Shown: positions 10,733 through 21,435 of the stretch, piece after piece
How positions within the stretch are numbered: the stretch's first letter is position 1
Layout: each line of letters starts with the position of its first letter
Source of the DNA: Maratus speciosus
Taxonomy: Eukaryota > Arthropoda > Arachnida > Araneae > Salticidae
NCBI GenBank assembly: GCA_963932465.1
Contig: OZ010800.1
Location: 98,413,307 to 98,477,306 of the forward strand
Direction: 5' to 3'
DNA length: 64,000 nt
Made by a program: the position numbers and the translations under genes
The notes under the pieces: model-generated
Databases searched by the model: none
Seen by the model: only the letters and a program-made list of their open reading frames with translations
Told to the model about the DNA's origin: nothing

Positions 10733-12294
10733 AAAAATTAGGGGAGCAAGCAAAAATTTGAAGAGAATAGTGCAAGCCAGCCATCTATGGGCACAAAATG
10801 GATAGTACATATGTATCAATGAGCAATACAGAAAAACAAAACGCAAAAAAAATATGTAAGGGGGCTTTTATTCTTTGAAAAGATGAAAAGAACATGAAAA
10901 GATGGTTAAGGGCAACAATTTTTTTCATGTAAATGATAAAAAAAAAAGTATTGTTTAGAAATGATGCAAGATTTTTAATATGACGTGTGGTCTCCTCGAA
11001 CAGCTAAGACAGCTGTACACCTGTTTTTCATCGATGCGATGAGGTTATTGATAGGACTTTGGGGAATACTTTTCCACCGCTCAAGAATTACAATATCCAA
11101 GTCCCGAACAGTAAAAGGGGGCTTCGGGATAGCAGCAATGCATCGCCTGAGTATTTTTCAAACATGCTCGATCGGATTTAGGTCAGGAGAGAATGCTAGT
11201 CATTCCATACGCTGTATTGTTTTAGCTTCTAGCATGTTTTCCACAAGACGAACTTTATGATGTCTGGCATTATCATGCATGGAAAAAAAAGAAATCCCTA
11301 ATTTCTGCAACGTAAAATACGACATGAGGTCTCAGTATCTCGTCTGTATAACTTCCGATCGTCAAAGTGCCATTCCAAATGATATGCAGGCCCGTAAGTC
11401 CACCTATGCTGATTGCAGTCAATAGCATCAACACACCTCGTCTGTAATGTGATCCTTCACGAGCGAATGTGGGATTATTTTGAGTGTCTCTTTCTCTTCA
11501 TGCCAAAACACATCAGATGTCACATCCAGACTGAATCGAAACTCGTATGTAAATAGAATTTGACTCCAATAACGTTGCCTCCAAACTCGATGTTCAGTTC
11601 CTCAACTTCTTTGGGCCGCACAGTGGCTTGAGGTCAACGGAATATAGACCATTGGCTTACGTGCATGGAGACCACACTGATAAAGTCTATTTCGGATTGT
11701 TTGGCTGGACACCATTCGTCCTGTGGCCAAGAACAACTGTGTTTGCAGCTGAGTAGCATTGTCCGTTCCATCTCGACGAGATGTTAACAGGATATATCGG
11801 TCATCAGTTTCTGTGTTAGCACACTTTCGACCTTGCACTTGTCGATGACTATCATTCCATGTGTCTTGGAGTCGATTCCACAGCCTTTCATGGGCATTTC
11901 TTGCGACTCCAACAGCGTCCACTACACTTCGTTGTGCTTCCCCAAATTCAACTGTCCCGATAGCATGCCAAGTCATGGATTGCGGTAAATCATGTTTTTG
12001 TGACATTTTCAAGCCACATTGTAATTGAATTTTGTAATTGAATTTTAGTAATTTGTGTAATTGAATTTTACAACCTGGGAAGTGAAACAGATATTTTTGC
12101 AAAATCCCGATTTCTGCACTTGTCTCCTTTTTCTAGTTTTTGACGTCATAAACTTTAATTTACATGTGAAGTTTTCTTTATCTGTTTTCTACAACACTTT
12201 AAATTATGGATGATTTATTTTACGTTAGTTATCGGTGTAAGTAGTTGCGTAATTTCGTTAAAACCATGTGCTCCCCTAATTGTTTTGAGCAGAG
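10733..12294. mobile_element. Tc1-like transposon, near full length, inactive
   Basis: Inverted ends CACTGCTCAAAAAAATTAGG (left, 10733) and the complement of CTCTGCTCAAAACAATTAGG (right, 12294) are flanked by TA on both sides (10731-10732, 12295-12296). The 1.56-kb length and the single transposase frame on the minus strand match the standard Tc1 layout. The internal gene is broken. The element sits between two inverted arrays of 487-bp units, so it probably inserted into the spacer of that structure. Confidence 0.9.
10975..12006 (-). pseudogene. Tc1-like transposase pseudogene (DD34E family)
   Basis: The start ATG is at 12004-12006 ('MSQKHDLPQ'), and the natural stop, after 'RGDHTSY', is at 10975-10977. 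The span of about 344 codons fits a Tc1 transposase. The N-terminal helix-turn-helix region ('TVEFGEAQRSVVDA...RLWNR') and the following 'QTIRNRLYQCGLHARKP' linker are clear. The DDE core reads 'WSQILFTYEFRFSLD': the first catalytic Asp of the usual 'FTDES' is Tyr (codon at 11545-11547). The second motif, 'HDNARHH', and the third, 'FSPDLNPIEHV', are present with Asp and Glu kept. Two Trp codons appear changed to TGA, and several frameshifts occur between 11600 and 11270. The protein would cleave and rejoin DNA at TA sites, but this copy cannot make it. Confidence 0.9.
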
Positions 12295-12296
12295 TA

Positions 12297-12639
12297 CAAT
12301 AGAATAACGAAAATGTTTCGATTTTAATAAAAATCATGACCGAGTTTAACTCGTTTTTACTCCAATTAATTAACTGGAGCAGAAATTTGAGATGAAAATC
12401 AAAGTTGGCATAATATTGAACTAATAATATTGAAATATTAAAATCTGTAGCTGCTTTTTGAAACATTAAGATGTATTTGATAGGAGAAAGTTTTGGGATT
12501 GGCGCATCCAACTTGTTTAATTATAATATGCGTTTTCAAATGTTACTAGGTTTGAAAGAATTGCAAACTGTTATTATTACTACTAAATATTACTTTCTTA
12601 GGTAGGAGTGCAACTTAGAAATATAAAATTTAATTATGA
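12297..12639. other. AT-rich DNA, no gene seen
   Basis: Short spacer between the Tc1 element and the right-hand array. An open frame on the minus strand has no recognisable features. Confidence 0.45.
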
Positions 12640-13912
12640 TAATTAATCGCCACCATTGAATATGATTTCATCTTATATTTCACTTTCTTAATGTTGCGGT
12701 TTCTGTCTGTACTTTGCAGACTCTTTGATGCGCAGTCGATAAATATGTGAGTTAAAATGGCGCCATTTTGAATACAGCCGCCATCTTGAATTCCTACGAT
12801 TTTACGCGATGATTCCACCTCTTATATCTATTGTATTAGTAAAAAGTAGATACTCACCAATCGGTATATTCGTCTTACGATTTGCAGTCTTCTCAACCGT
12901 AGCACCCGAACTAATAGACGACACCGTAATGGAATTCTTTTGAGGGTCCTGTAAACGGACTACAAAAGCTATACACTTCAATTTTTATTCGGAACATGTT
13001 ATTGGGAACTTCAATAACATATATAAATTACATGACAACCTAAGCGAATTTAAGCGAGTAGCGATATTTAAACGAGTTAGAGCATGGAATGGCAAGCAAA
13101 CAGACAGGCAAACAAACAGACAAACTGAATTCATAAACTCATTCAACTCTGACGGAGCGTGTTAAAAACACAATTTTTCACGTTAAAAACATAGAAATTG
13201 ACCTGAAACACACATTTATGTAATGGATAGTAAGAAATTCTGAAAGTAACGCCATTTTGAATAACACCCACCATCTTGAATTCATACGATTTTACGCGAT
13301 ACCTCCCCCGCTCGTATGGATTGTATTAATATAAAGTAGATACTCACCAATCGGTATATTCTACTCAAGATTTGCAGTTTTCTCAACAGTAGCACCTGGA
13401 CTAATAGACAATAACGTAATGGAATTATTTTAAGGGCCCTGTAAAGGGACTATAAAAGCTATACTCTTCAATTTTTATTTCGAACATGTTATTGTGAACT
13501 TTAATAACATATATAAATTACATGACAACCTGAGTGAATTTAAGCGAGTAGCGATATTTAAACGAGTTAGAGCATGGAATGGCAAGCAGACAGACAGACA
13601 AATAAACAGACAAACTGAATTTATAAACTTATTGAACTATGACGGAAAGTATTAAAAACGAAATTTTTGACGTTAAAAACATCGAAATCGACCTGAAACA
13701 CATTTATAACATGCATAGTACGAAAATTCAGAAAATGACGCCATTTTGAATAACAGCAGCCATCTTGAATTCCCTCGACTTTACGTGATGCCCCCCCCCC
13801 CCCCAACTCTGAAATGCATTTTACTACTACAAAGTAGATAATCACCAATCGGTACATTCTTATCACGATTTGCAATTTTCTCAACCGTAGCACCCGGACT
13901 ATTTGTCTTTAC
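12640..13912 (-). repeat. Right array of about 490-bp units, inverted
   Basis: Three copies of the unit seen at 9045-10030 lie here in the opposite orientation. The marker 'GATACTCACCAATCGGTATA' (allowing a base or two) occurs near 12850, 13340 and 13838, giving periods of about 490 and 498. Each has 'GCCATCTTGAATTC' and a GACAGACA run. The last copy carries a run of 13-14 C just before 13806. Together with the left array this forms a 4.9-kb inverted structure. The open frames through the copies are repeat artefacts. Confidence 0.75.
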
Positions 13913-14627
13913 TCAAATGCAATATGGATGATTAAAATCCTGCCGAGTAAAACTCGGTATACCAGGAACTAAGGGTACTAGTATTATAATTTACCTAGCA
14001 GGTACTATGACGTTATTTGAGAAAGTGAATCGTAATTTTATGTTTGAACATATTACATTTTGTCCCTAAATGTTTTATTTATAAAAAGAAATCGGCAGAA
14101 ATATTTTAATAAAGCATTTCGAAAAAATACATAATAGTTTTCAAAAATTCTATACACGTAAGAAAATTAAAAAAAAACAATATTTAAAGTAATACAAAAA
14201 CGCAATGCTTGCATTTTTCATTTTGCAATGACAACTGTACATGTTCCCTTCCTTTCTGAGAAAAAAAAGCGTTATGCAAAATTAAAACATATCCCGTTTC
14301 CAAACAAACTGGATGTCAAAGAAAGCTTTAAAATGTAATTTGCATGTTCGTAAAATTACAGTTATGGTAATCCATTCTAAAATTTTGACACTTCTTTTGA
14401 CTTCGTAATTATATTTTCAAAAAAAAATTGTGAAATAATTCATTTTATATTTTTTATGGTTTTGAAAATGCTACGGAATTCCATGTTTAGTGTTTTTAGT
14501 GAAGTATTTTTTCAATAAGTGTTACAAAAATGTTTTACGAGCTGGTGAAAGTTCATATACCTTTTTATCTGTTGCAAAGCGATAGCAATTAAAAATAAAG
14601 TGACATATTAATAAAGTGACAGTAAAA
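13913..14627. other. AT-rich DNA, no gene seen
   Basis: No repeats, inverted structure or coding relics that I can support. Confidence 0.45.
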
Positions 14628-16184
14628 TATTATAAAGAGGAAACGGTTTTGCGTATTTTTGCAGGGGTAATGTCTGAATCTACCAAACTGATTTAAAAAA
14701 TATTGATGCCAAAATGCTAATGGTTGGTTCTCTGCTCAAACGTAGGCTAAATTTAGTATCGATGCAACAATTCTCAAAGGTGGTCAAGAGGAAAAAAAAC
14801 GCTCTAAAATTGCGATTTCTCTTATATTATTTGGGCTAGAAATTTTAAATTAGGTGGGGTCGTTACATTTAAGATATAAATACATGCTTTGAACGCTTTC
14901 TAAACAATTCAAAAATTAAAACATTAACAAAAATTAAATGCAATAAGAGGTAACCGTTGTAAGAAAAGTTCTAAATTACGATTTATGTGGAATCATTAGA
15001 GATAGAATCTCAAACTTGGGTATGGCTGTTACTTTATAGACGTAAATTCTGACCTTGAAGAGTTTTCTAGAAATTCAAAATTTACAAGGGTGCAGGATCA
15101 AAGAACATTTTAAAATTGCGATGTATGTAATACAGTTTGTATAGAATGATGAAATTTTGCACAGTGGTTAGTGTTAAGATGTAAATTCTCGAAAGAATGG
15201 TTTCTACAAAATTCGAAATTTAAAATGTGAAATGAGCGTTAAAAATGGTAAAAATATTCTGAATTACGATTTGGTTGAATTTATTCGGGTTAGGAATTTT
15301 AAATTTAGTAGAGTGCTAACTCTTTAGAACCAGAAGCACTGTATAAACAGTTGAAAAATAACTCTAAATTTATAGGTGTAAAATGAGCGGAAAACTTCCT
15401 AAATTACGGTCTTTTAGAAATGTTACAAATGATTTTTAAAAAGTGACATTTTCGTATTTTTCAGGCTTAAATGGTTGAACACAATATATATAAAAGATCG
15501 TGCAGATGAAAATTTTTCTAAATTTGCAATTTGTGAGACGCAGCTGGGGCTAAAAACTTGAAATTGGGCATGGAGGTCATTGTTAAAATATATGTGCCCG
15601 CTAAGAACGGTTTCTAAAAAAATCGTGATTTAAAAAGTTAAAGTGATCAGAAAAATTTCTAAAAACCTTCTAAAGTATGATGTATCTTCAATTGCTAGAG
15701 ATAGACACCTGAAATCTGACATGACAGTAACTTTTGAGACGTAAATGCACCAAATCAAATGTTATTTCAAAATGTCTAAGTGTGTTAGGACATAAAACGG
15801 TTTAAAAATATGATTCCTGTGATATAGTTGTTAAAAAAGCTAGGATAACTAGAAGCCTGAAATTTAACATAACGGTTGCATTTTAAGATGTAAAAGTTCG
15901 ATAAGAACGGTTTGCAAAAACACGAAATTTGAAATGAAAAACGAAATGAGTGCGATAATTTCAAAATGCATTATAAATTGCAATTTATTTAGAATTATTT
16001 TTAGAGTTTTTCATTTATTTAAGTATCATGTTCGCCTAATGCAGTATAAGAATAAAATTTAATGCTTAATTAGTAATTTTTAAATTATCTGCAGCAGTAT
16101 AATTTCCTGTAATAAAAATATATACACAAATACCACTCTTCATATTTCAACAATTACTCGAGAAAAGCCATAGGTTTTGCTCTT
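14628..16184 (+). mobile_element. Helitron-like element, degenerate copy
   Basis: It starts with 'ATATTATAAAGAGGAAACGG' and a text about 'ACCAAACTGATTT', like the start of the 27560-30369 element, and ends with 'CGAGAAAAGCCATAGGTTTT', like that element's end. In between, a loosely repeated unit recurs five or more times (phrases such as 'TAAGATGTAAAT', 'AGAACGGTTTCTA', 'CTAAATT(G/A)CGATT'). There is no coding capacity. Assignment to Helitron-like elements rests on the terminal phrases and on repeats resembling the better kept copy at 27.6-30.4 kb. Confidence 0.4.
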
Positions 16185-16627
16185 TTGTTTTTTATAAAAA
16201 GATTTTCTCTTCAGACTGTAGCGTGCTTAAGAGTTTATGAGTTAATCAAATATAGTTCCTTAGATTAGAACCTAGAAATTTGGATGTAATGATTTATATA
16301 ATGCCACATTTTCCTTAATATTAAGATTTTTTTGAAATTTTCAGTTTCTTATTTTATTTTTCCAATACTTTTCGTTCTAAGATAATAATTTAATTTATAT
16401 ATATTTATCTTTCTATGAAATAAAAAATAAAGTACATAAACTGTACATATTTCCAGATGCTTTAGTCTTGGAAATTGAACTATGGTGTCAAAAGTTATTG
16501 TCAGTATTTAAAAAATCAAAATTGTTACATTTACCCGTATTCAAGCGGTCCCCACACAGTAATCTTGGAAAATATTGAATAGTAAATGTTAATACCAGTC
16601 CTTCTTCAAACAGTATATTTTTTATAC

Positions 16628-18023
16628 GATCACTTCCTCAGCAGAGCGGTTACAAAGTTTCACGAGAGATATAGTACACCTAGGCGATTTGAAATCACAT
16701 GGCAATGCATGGTCGGCAACATTTTCCTGGCGCAGTAGTTGGAACACAAAACACAAGAAAGGAAGGACGCGAACAGGGAAAGAAAACATGCTTATTATTA
16801 GGATGAGCGAAGAGAATCCTCTACTAGGCTACACAAATTACATTTTGCCGTACACTTTACAAAGAAAAAAAAACTATTCAGTATTTTTATTTGAAATTAT
16901 GATATGTAGATTTGCAATATATATTTTTCAGAATAACATTGAAAAATGTATTATTTTAGTTAATTTATTTTACATGTTTTTCTATTACTGACGCATTTTT
17001 TCAAATAAAAAATGAAACACGTATATTTCCAGAAGAAGAAATAAATCATGGAGTTATTAATCATAGATAGAATCATGACTAATTAAATACTTTCACGATT
17101 TCTTTTATGAAATTCTTAAAATAATCTTTATAATGAAAATTGTAGTGTATTTTACTTGAATTAAAATTTGGGAAAATTCAATTATTTACATTCATTTATG
17201 AAAGTATTTTTTTAGTGTTACTAATTCAAATGCACAATTTATTCTTTTTACGTGAAATTATTTAAGCAAACGATACTTACGCATTTTAAAAGAATTATAT
17301 TATGATTTTTTTGTAAAGTGGCAGCAAAAGAATTGTAAATAAATAAAATTAATTGTTAAATTCGTTATATCATAAATAAAACATTCCGAGGAAATTCTTA
17401 GTTAGTTGGTTGAATTTACACTTCTAAAATTAAAATGCGGCAAAACATAAAATAACGTTTTTGCTTAATAAAAATGAAAATAGAATATAAAAAAATATTG
17501 TTACTTTCAAATATTTATCTTATTAAGTATTTCTTCGCGAATCCAAACAAAGCATGACTTTTGCTAAATCTTAGTACCACCAAAATAGTGGTCTTTCTTT
17601 GGCTGGTGCACACAATAGATGACGCTACGTAAAGCGAAGTACGAGATGACGCTGTATGTGAATGGATGTTGCGTCTCGCTCGTTGCGAAGCTTCATTTCG
17701 CCTGCCGGCAGAGTGGAAGCAGGACAGCATGCTACAGACCAGTCTTGCCCTAACTACTTCCTCTGGTGGTATGGCGTCGTAATTTTGATCACCTTCTTTG
17801 TTGATTATCGTTGGCTATTTTGTTCTCATTTCTTAGTTTTTTCGTGTAATAAGAATAAGAAACATGTTTCCACACCATGTTCGTGTCCCGAATTTCTTGT
17901 GTTTTGTGTCGTCACCACCGAGCAAGGAAAGCTTTTCTGACCATGCATTGCTGTACGATTTTCCATCGTCACGGTGTACTTTATCTCTGCTGAAATTTAT
18001 AACCGCTGTGCTGAAGCACCCTG
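16628..18023. repeat. Element with about 170-bp inverted arms
   Basis: The left arm (about 16628-16800) and right arm (about 17850-18023) are inverted copies. For example 'GAGCGGTTACAAAGTTTCA' near 16645 matches the complement of TGAAATTTATAACCGCTGTG near 17991, and 'CACAAAACACAAGAAA' near 16745 matches its complement near 17900. The 1.05-kb centre is AT-rich except for a GC-richer block at 17580-17780 that is open on both strands. I recognise no transposase and no target duplication. Confidence 0.6.
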
Positions 18024-18100
18024 TACTTTGAGAGCAGATATAGTGAAGTTACACTACACATGCTTTAGTCTAGAATAAGTCAGATGTATATCCTATTCTA

Positions 18101-18353
18101 CACTATAAAAAATTCCGACCAGCTTTCCTGTAGGAATCAGAAAAATATTTGCCCTTATCGTACAGGGAAATTTTCAATCCAGGTCGGAATAAAATCCGTA
18201 AAAAAATGGAAATAGTCAATAAAACGGTATTTTACGGATTTTATTCCGATTTTACAGATTTTATTCCTAGCTGGGTCGGAAATGTTTCCAGTACGTTAAG
18301 GGCAACTATTTTCCCGATTCCAACAGGGAAATTGGTCGTACTTTTTTACAGTG
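18101..18353. mobile_element. 253-bp MITE, TA-flanked, CACTRTAAA ends
   Basis: CACTATAAAAAATTCCGACC on the left is matched by the complement of CACTGTAAAAAAGTACGACC on the right, with TA outside both ends (18099-18100, 18354-18355). The arms match for about 70 bp ('CCTGTAGGAATC' against 'CCTGTTGGAATC'). The middle folds again around 'AATAAAATCCGT'. Its ends resemble those of the 21445-25944 and 44949-45193 elements. Confidence 0.8.
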
Positions 18354-18355
18354 TA

Positions 18356-18860
18356 TGACATGTGTGGTATATGACGGAAATAATTGTTATTTCGCGAATA
18401 ATGTTCATCGAAAGAGATAAGGATCAATATCGCGTGGAATAGCCAATAGAAAGATTCGAAAACTGAAGAGTGAAAAACCTTGCGCGGAAAAGCGAATGAA
18501 ATGCTTGGTAAAATGCGATGGGCGTAGCCTTTAATTTGTCGTGGAATTTTTTGTCGCTTCAAATTATCCCATGTAATCGCGCTTTTGCTTTTAACATATG
18601 TATCATAATCAACTAATTATGGTATGCGTTTCAATATGAAAAATGACATAGAAACATATATGCAAATTTAAATAATGACGTTGAAGCGGATACATAAAAA
18701 TTACTTATTTTGCTTTAGAGATCTATTTTTTTCAGTTATTAGTGCATTAATCAGCTGGCGGATAAATTTTTCGAATCCTAAAGTTGAAATCATTGTAATT
18801 TTAAAATAATTTTAGATTAATGAAGTTATGTTTTTAAAGAATTACAGGATATACATGAAA
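18356..18860. other. AT-rich DNA, no gene seen
   Basis: Part of this may belong to the body of the copia relic that follows, but no pol peptide is visible before 18866. Confidence 0.45.
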
Positions 18861-18865
18861 AGTCG

Positions 18866-19006
18866 TTAAGGATTCGATATAAGGTCACCAAACATTCTCG
18901 ACGATGTTCTCAAATTTCGAGATTGTGTCCTGCAGCAATGACTGCCGATCTTCTGACGAAACCCCTGCCCGAGTTCGATTCGTGCTTCACAGAAAAACTA
19001 TATTAA
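18866..19006 (+). pseudogene. Copia-like pol tail (RNase H C-terminus)
   Basis: An open frame of 46 codons ends in TAA at 19004-19006 and reads 'IRYKVTKHS' then 'MTADLLTKPLPEF'. In Ty1/copia elements the end of pol carries 'DIRYHFIRE ... MTADILTKPLP' just before the polypurine tract and 3' LTR. Here GGGGAGTG with an LTR-like TGTTA follows 40 bp downstream, exactly as expected. Everything upstream (gag, protease, integrase, reverse transcriptase) is missing. Confidence 0.65.
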
Positions 19007-19046
19007 ACCTGTAAAACTTTTTTTGTTCCGGCGATTCAGCGGGGAG

Positions 19047-19416
19047 TGTTACGTGCCAGAATCTTTGAAACATAAAAACTCTTATAATATCCCAGACTAT
19101 TAATGACTTTTATTTTAATTCATTTTCTGTTACTTTCTTTTCAGGGTTCTCAGATGTACGTGTTTGTGCCCTACCCAGAATTTATGCGGTTGATGTAGGA
19201 CTTTGCCAAATGTATCTGTATCAGCTTTTTCGCGCGTTCTTTTTCTGTCATGTTTCCTTTGGAAGGGAAGAGGTTCTTTTTTTCCTCTCCCTCCATTCTC
19301 TGTTATTAATTACATTTAACCTAGAAATTTCATTAAATCTTTTAAAGGAAAGGAAATCTGCTTTTGTGGCTCAAGCATGCACACTATCTATTCGAAAAGA
19401 AAAATATTGAGTAACA
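19047..19416 (+). mobile_element. Candidate copia-type 3' LTR
   Basis: It begins TGTTACGTGCCAG directly after a purine-rich GCGGGGAG and ends ATTGAGTAACA, giving 5-bp inverted ends TGTTA/TAACA and a length of 370 bp, all usual for copia LTRs. There is no second LTR in the window to compare, so the 3' border is inferred from the TAACA. A small frame inside the LTR (19210-19410) is not a gene. Confidence 0.55.
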
Positions 19417-19790
19417 CATAGTCAACTTTCTATTTATAAAACTTTAGGTAATTTCTTGTGACATATGCAGACGTTTTCTATGAAGAAGTTCAACCAAGGA
19501 TCGGGGCGGACACTGCGACATTTTGAGGTAAACCAAATTCCTTATCTCTTTTTTTCTAATTTTGAAAAAATGATATATTAGAATATATAATATTGAAGAG
19601 GTCTCTCCTTTATAACAGAGATATAACCGATGTCCTGTGTGATGATATGTGTTTATTGGATGCAATATAGGACCATTGAATTGATAACATTTTGTTAAAA
19701 AATTTGTCTTCCGACTCAGTTTGGAAAAAAAAAAATATTATAAAGAAATAACATTTGAAAATCGGTATTTTTCTTGTATTTTAATGGAGT
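19417..19790. other. AT-rich DNA, no gene seen
   Basis: Nothing supported. Confidence 0.45.
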
Positions 19791-20906
19791 CCGGGGCTAA
19801 AAGTTCTCCAAAAAGTGGAATATTTTTTAATTACTCAAGGGTACATTACATGCATTATGGCATGCATTTATCACAAAAAAATACATAAAAAAATTGAGTA
19901 AAAAAGGAATTTTACGCGTTATCTTAGAAATTTTCAAAATGCCCTCTGCGCTTTCCATATGGATGAAAATCCCCAATACTTTTTTTTTAAAGTTTAGTTA
20001 ATATATAAATAAAACTGTGCATTGAATTTTATATATTTGAATATAAAGATAGGGAAAAAATTCAAAAATTCTTGACATTTTTTCGAAAATTTTTCAAAAA
20101 TTTTCAAAAATGTTTTTAACGTTATTTAACGTTTTTTAATGTTATATTAAAATATATAAAATTCGATTTTTATAAAGAAAATGTGGATTTTCATTGCTAT
20201 GGAAAGCGCAGGGGGCATGTTGAAATTTCTAAGATAACGCGTAAAATTAACTTTTTTTCTCAAAAATGTTTTAGTTTATATATATATATATTTTTTTTGT
20301 GATAAATGCATGCCATAATGGATATAATGTATCCTTGAATAATATTTAAAGCGAAATTTACAAAAAATAAAAGATTGGCTTCTAAGGTCCCCGACTTCAA
20401 CTTCATATATATCAGAATGATTTTTTTCACGATTTGTCAACTTTAAAAGGATGCATCTAAAGTTTCTTGCAAGATATATGTATGAAAATTTGAAAAGAGA
20501 TTATTTTCTATATTTCCAACAAATTGTCTTCAGGATTTTTAATTTAGAGTGATAATTGTGAAAATATGCTAATTAATGCAAAACTCACTCATAAAATTCT
20601 TCATTTTCTTAATTATTTTTTTTTTAAATTCATAATCAATATTTTAAAAAATCCTGAAGACAAATTAAGATGACACATTTTCTGTACACAAAAGTGTAAA
20701 AATTTCGTAAATGGAGTAAGCACTTCCAGAGTTATATAAAATATTAAATATGTTTAAAAGTTTAAAATTTAAAATTTTTCAGATTTTTTTTTTTACATTC
20801 AATATTCTTATTATAATAAAACATATTCCTGAAAAAATTTCATAACAAAATCTCTATAAATAAAAAAAAAATAAAAATAAAATTTTGAGCCCCGGACACC
20901 CTTTAA
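19791..20906. repeat. TTAA-flanked foldback element, 1.1 kb
   Basis: Ends TGGAGTCCGGGGCTAAAA (left, after TTAA 19791-19794) and the complement of AGGGTGTCCGGGGCTCAAAA (right, before TTAA 20903-20906). The left 600 bp is itself a palindrome: 'AAGGGTACATTACATGCATT' near 19838 and its complement near 20320; 'ACGCGTTATCTTAGAAATTT' near 19914 and its complement near 20226. A second, smaller inverted pair ('TTGTCTTCAGGATTTTTA') flanks about 20530-20660. There is no transposase. TTAA duplication suggests a piggyBac-mobilised non-autonomous element. Confidence 0.7.
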
Positions 20907-21084
20907 AGTAATTTTTAGTATGCTATTATTTACATACTGTACATTGTGCATGAATGAAATTTCAATACAAAACACTCTCCTATTAAAATACATTCCTTTT
21001 AAAGAAATATGAATCATTTGAATCTAACTGGAGATTTTAAATCTATTATTTCTTTAAACACATGTATAATAATCACTTATAAAC

Positions 21085-21435
21085 AGATAAAGTTAAAAAA
21101 TGCTATAAAAAGTTATAGAAAATCTTTATTAAGATTGACGATCGTTTCGTTGCACAAACGGCAACATTTTCAAAATCATTCAACGATAGAAAATATTTTC
21201 ACATAATTTAAAAACAATAAACATAGTAAACTACTATGCTTTTTAACTATATTTATTATGTTTATTATGTTTTTGTTTATTAATCGTTTACTATGTTTAT
21301 TGTTTCTAAATTGTGAAAATATTTTCTATCGTTGAATGATTTTGAAAATGTTGCCGTTTGTGCAACGAAACGATCGTCAATCTTAATAAAGATTTTCTAT
21401 CACTTTTTATAGTATATTTTAACTTTATCTATTAT
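21085..21435. repeat. Long palindrome, 150-bp arms
   Basis: Arms from about 21085-21228 and 21288-21435 are close inverted copies. 'GATTGACGATCGTTTCGTTG' (21135) has its complement near 21361, and 'AAACAATAAACATAGTAAAC' near 21211 has its complement near 21286. The loop of about 60 bp is AT-rich. The structure abuts the CACTG-ended element at 21445. Confidence 0.8.

Noticed and set aside
10985..11260. 91-codon plus-strand frame inside the Tc1 element
   Set aside because: It is the antisense shadow of the C-terminal transposase relic, which is recognisable on the minus strand.
17515..17940. Overlapping open frames on both strands in a GC-richer block
   Set aside because: Neither has recognisable motifs and both are explained by local base composition inside an inverted-repeat element.
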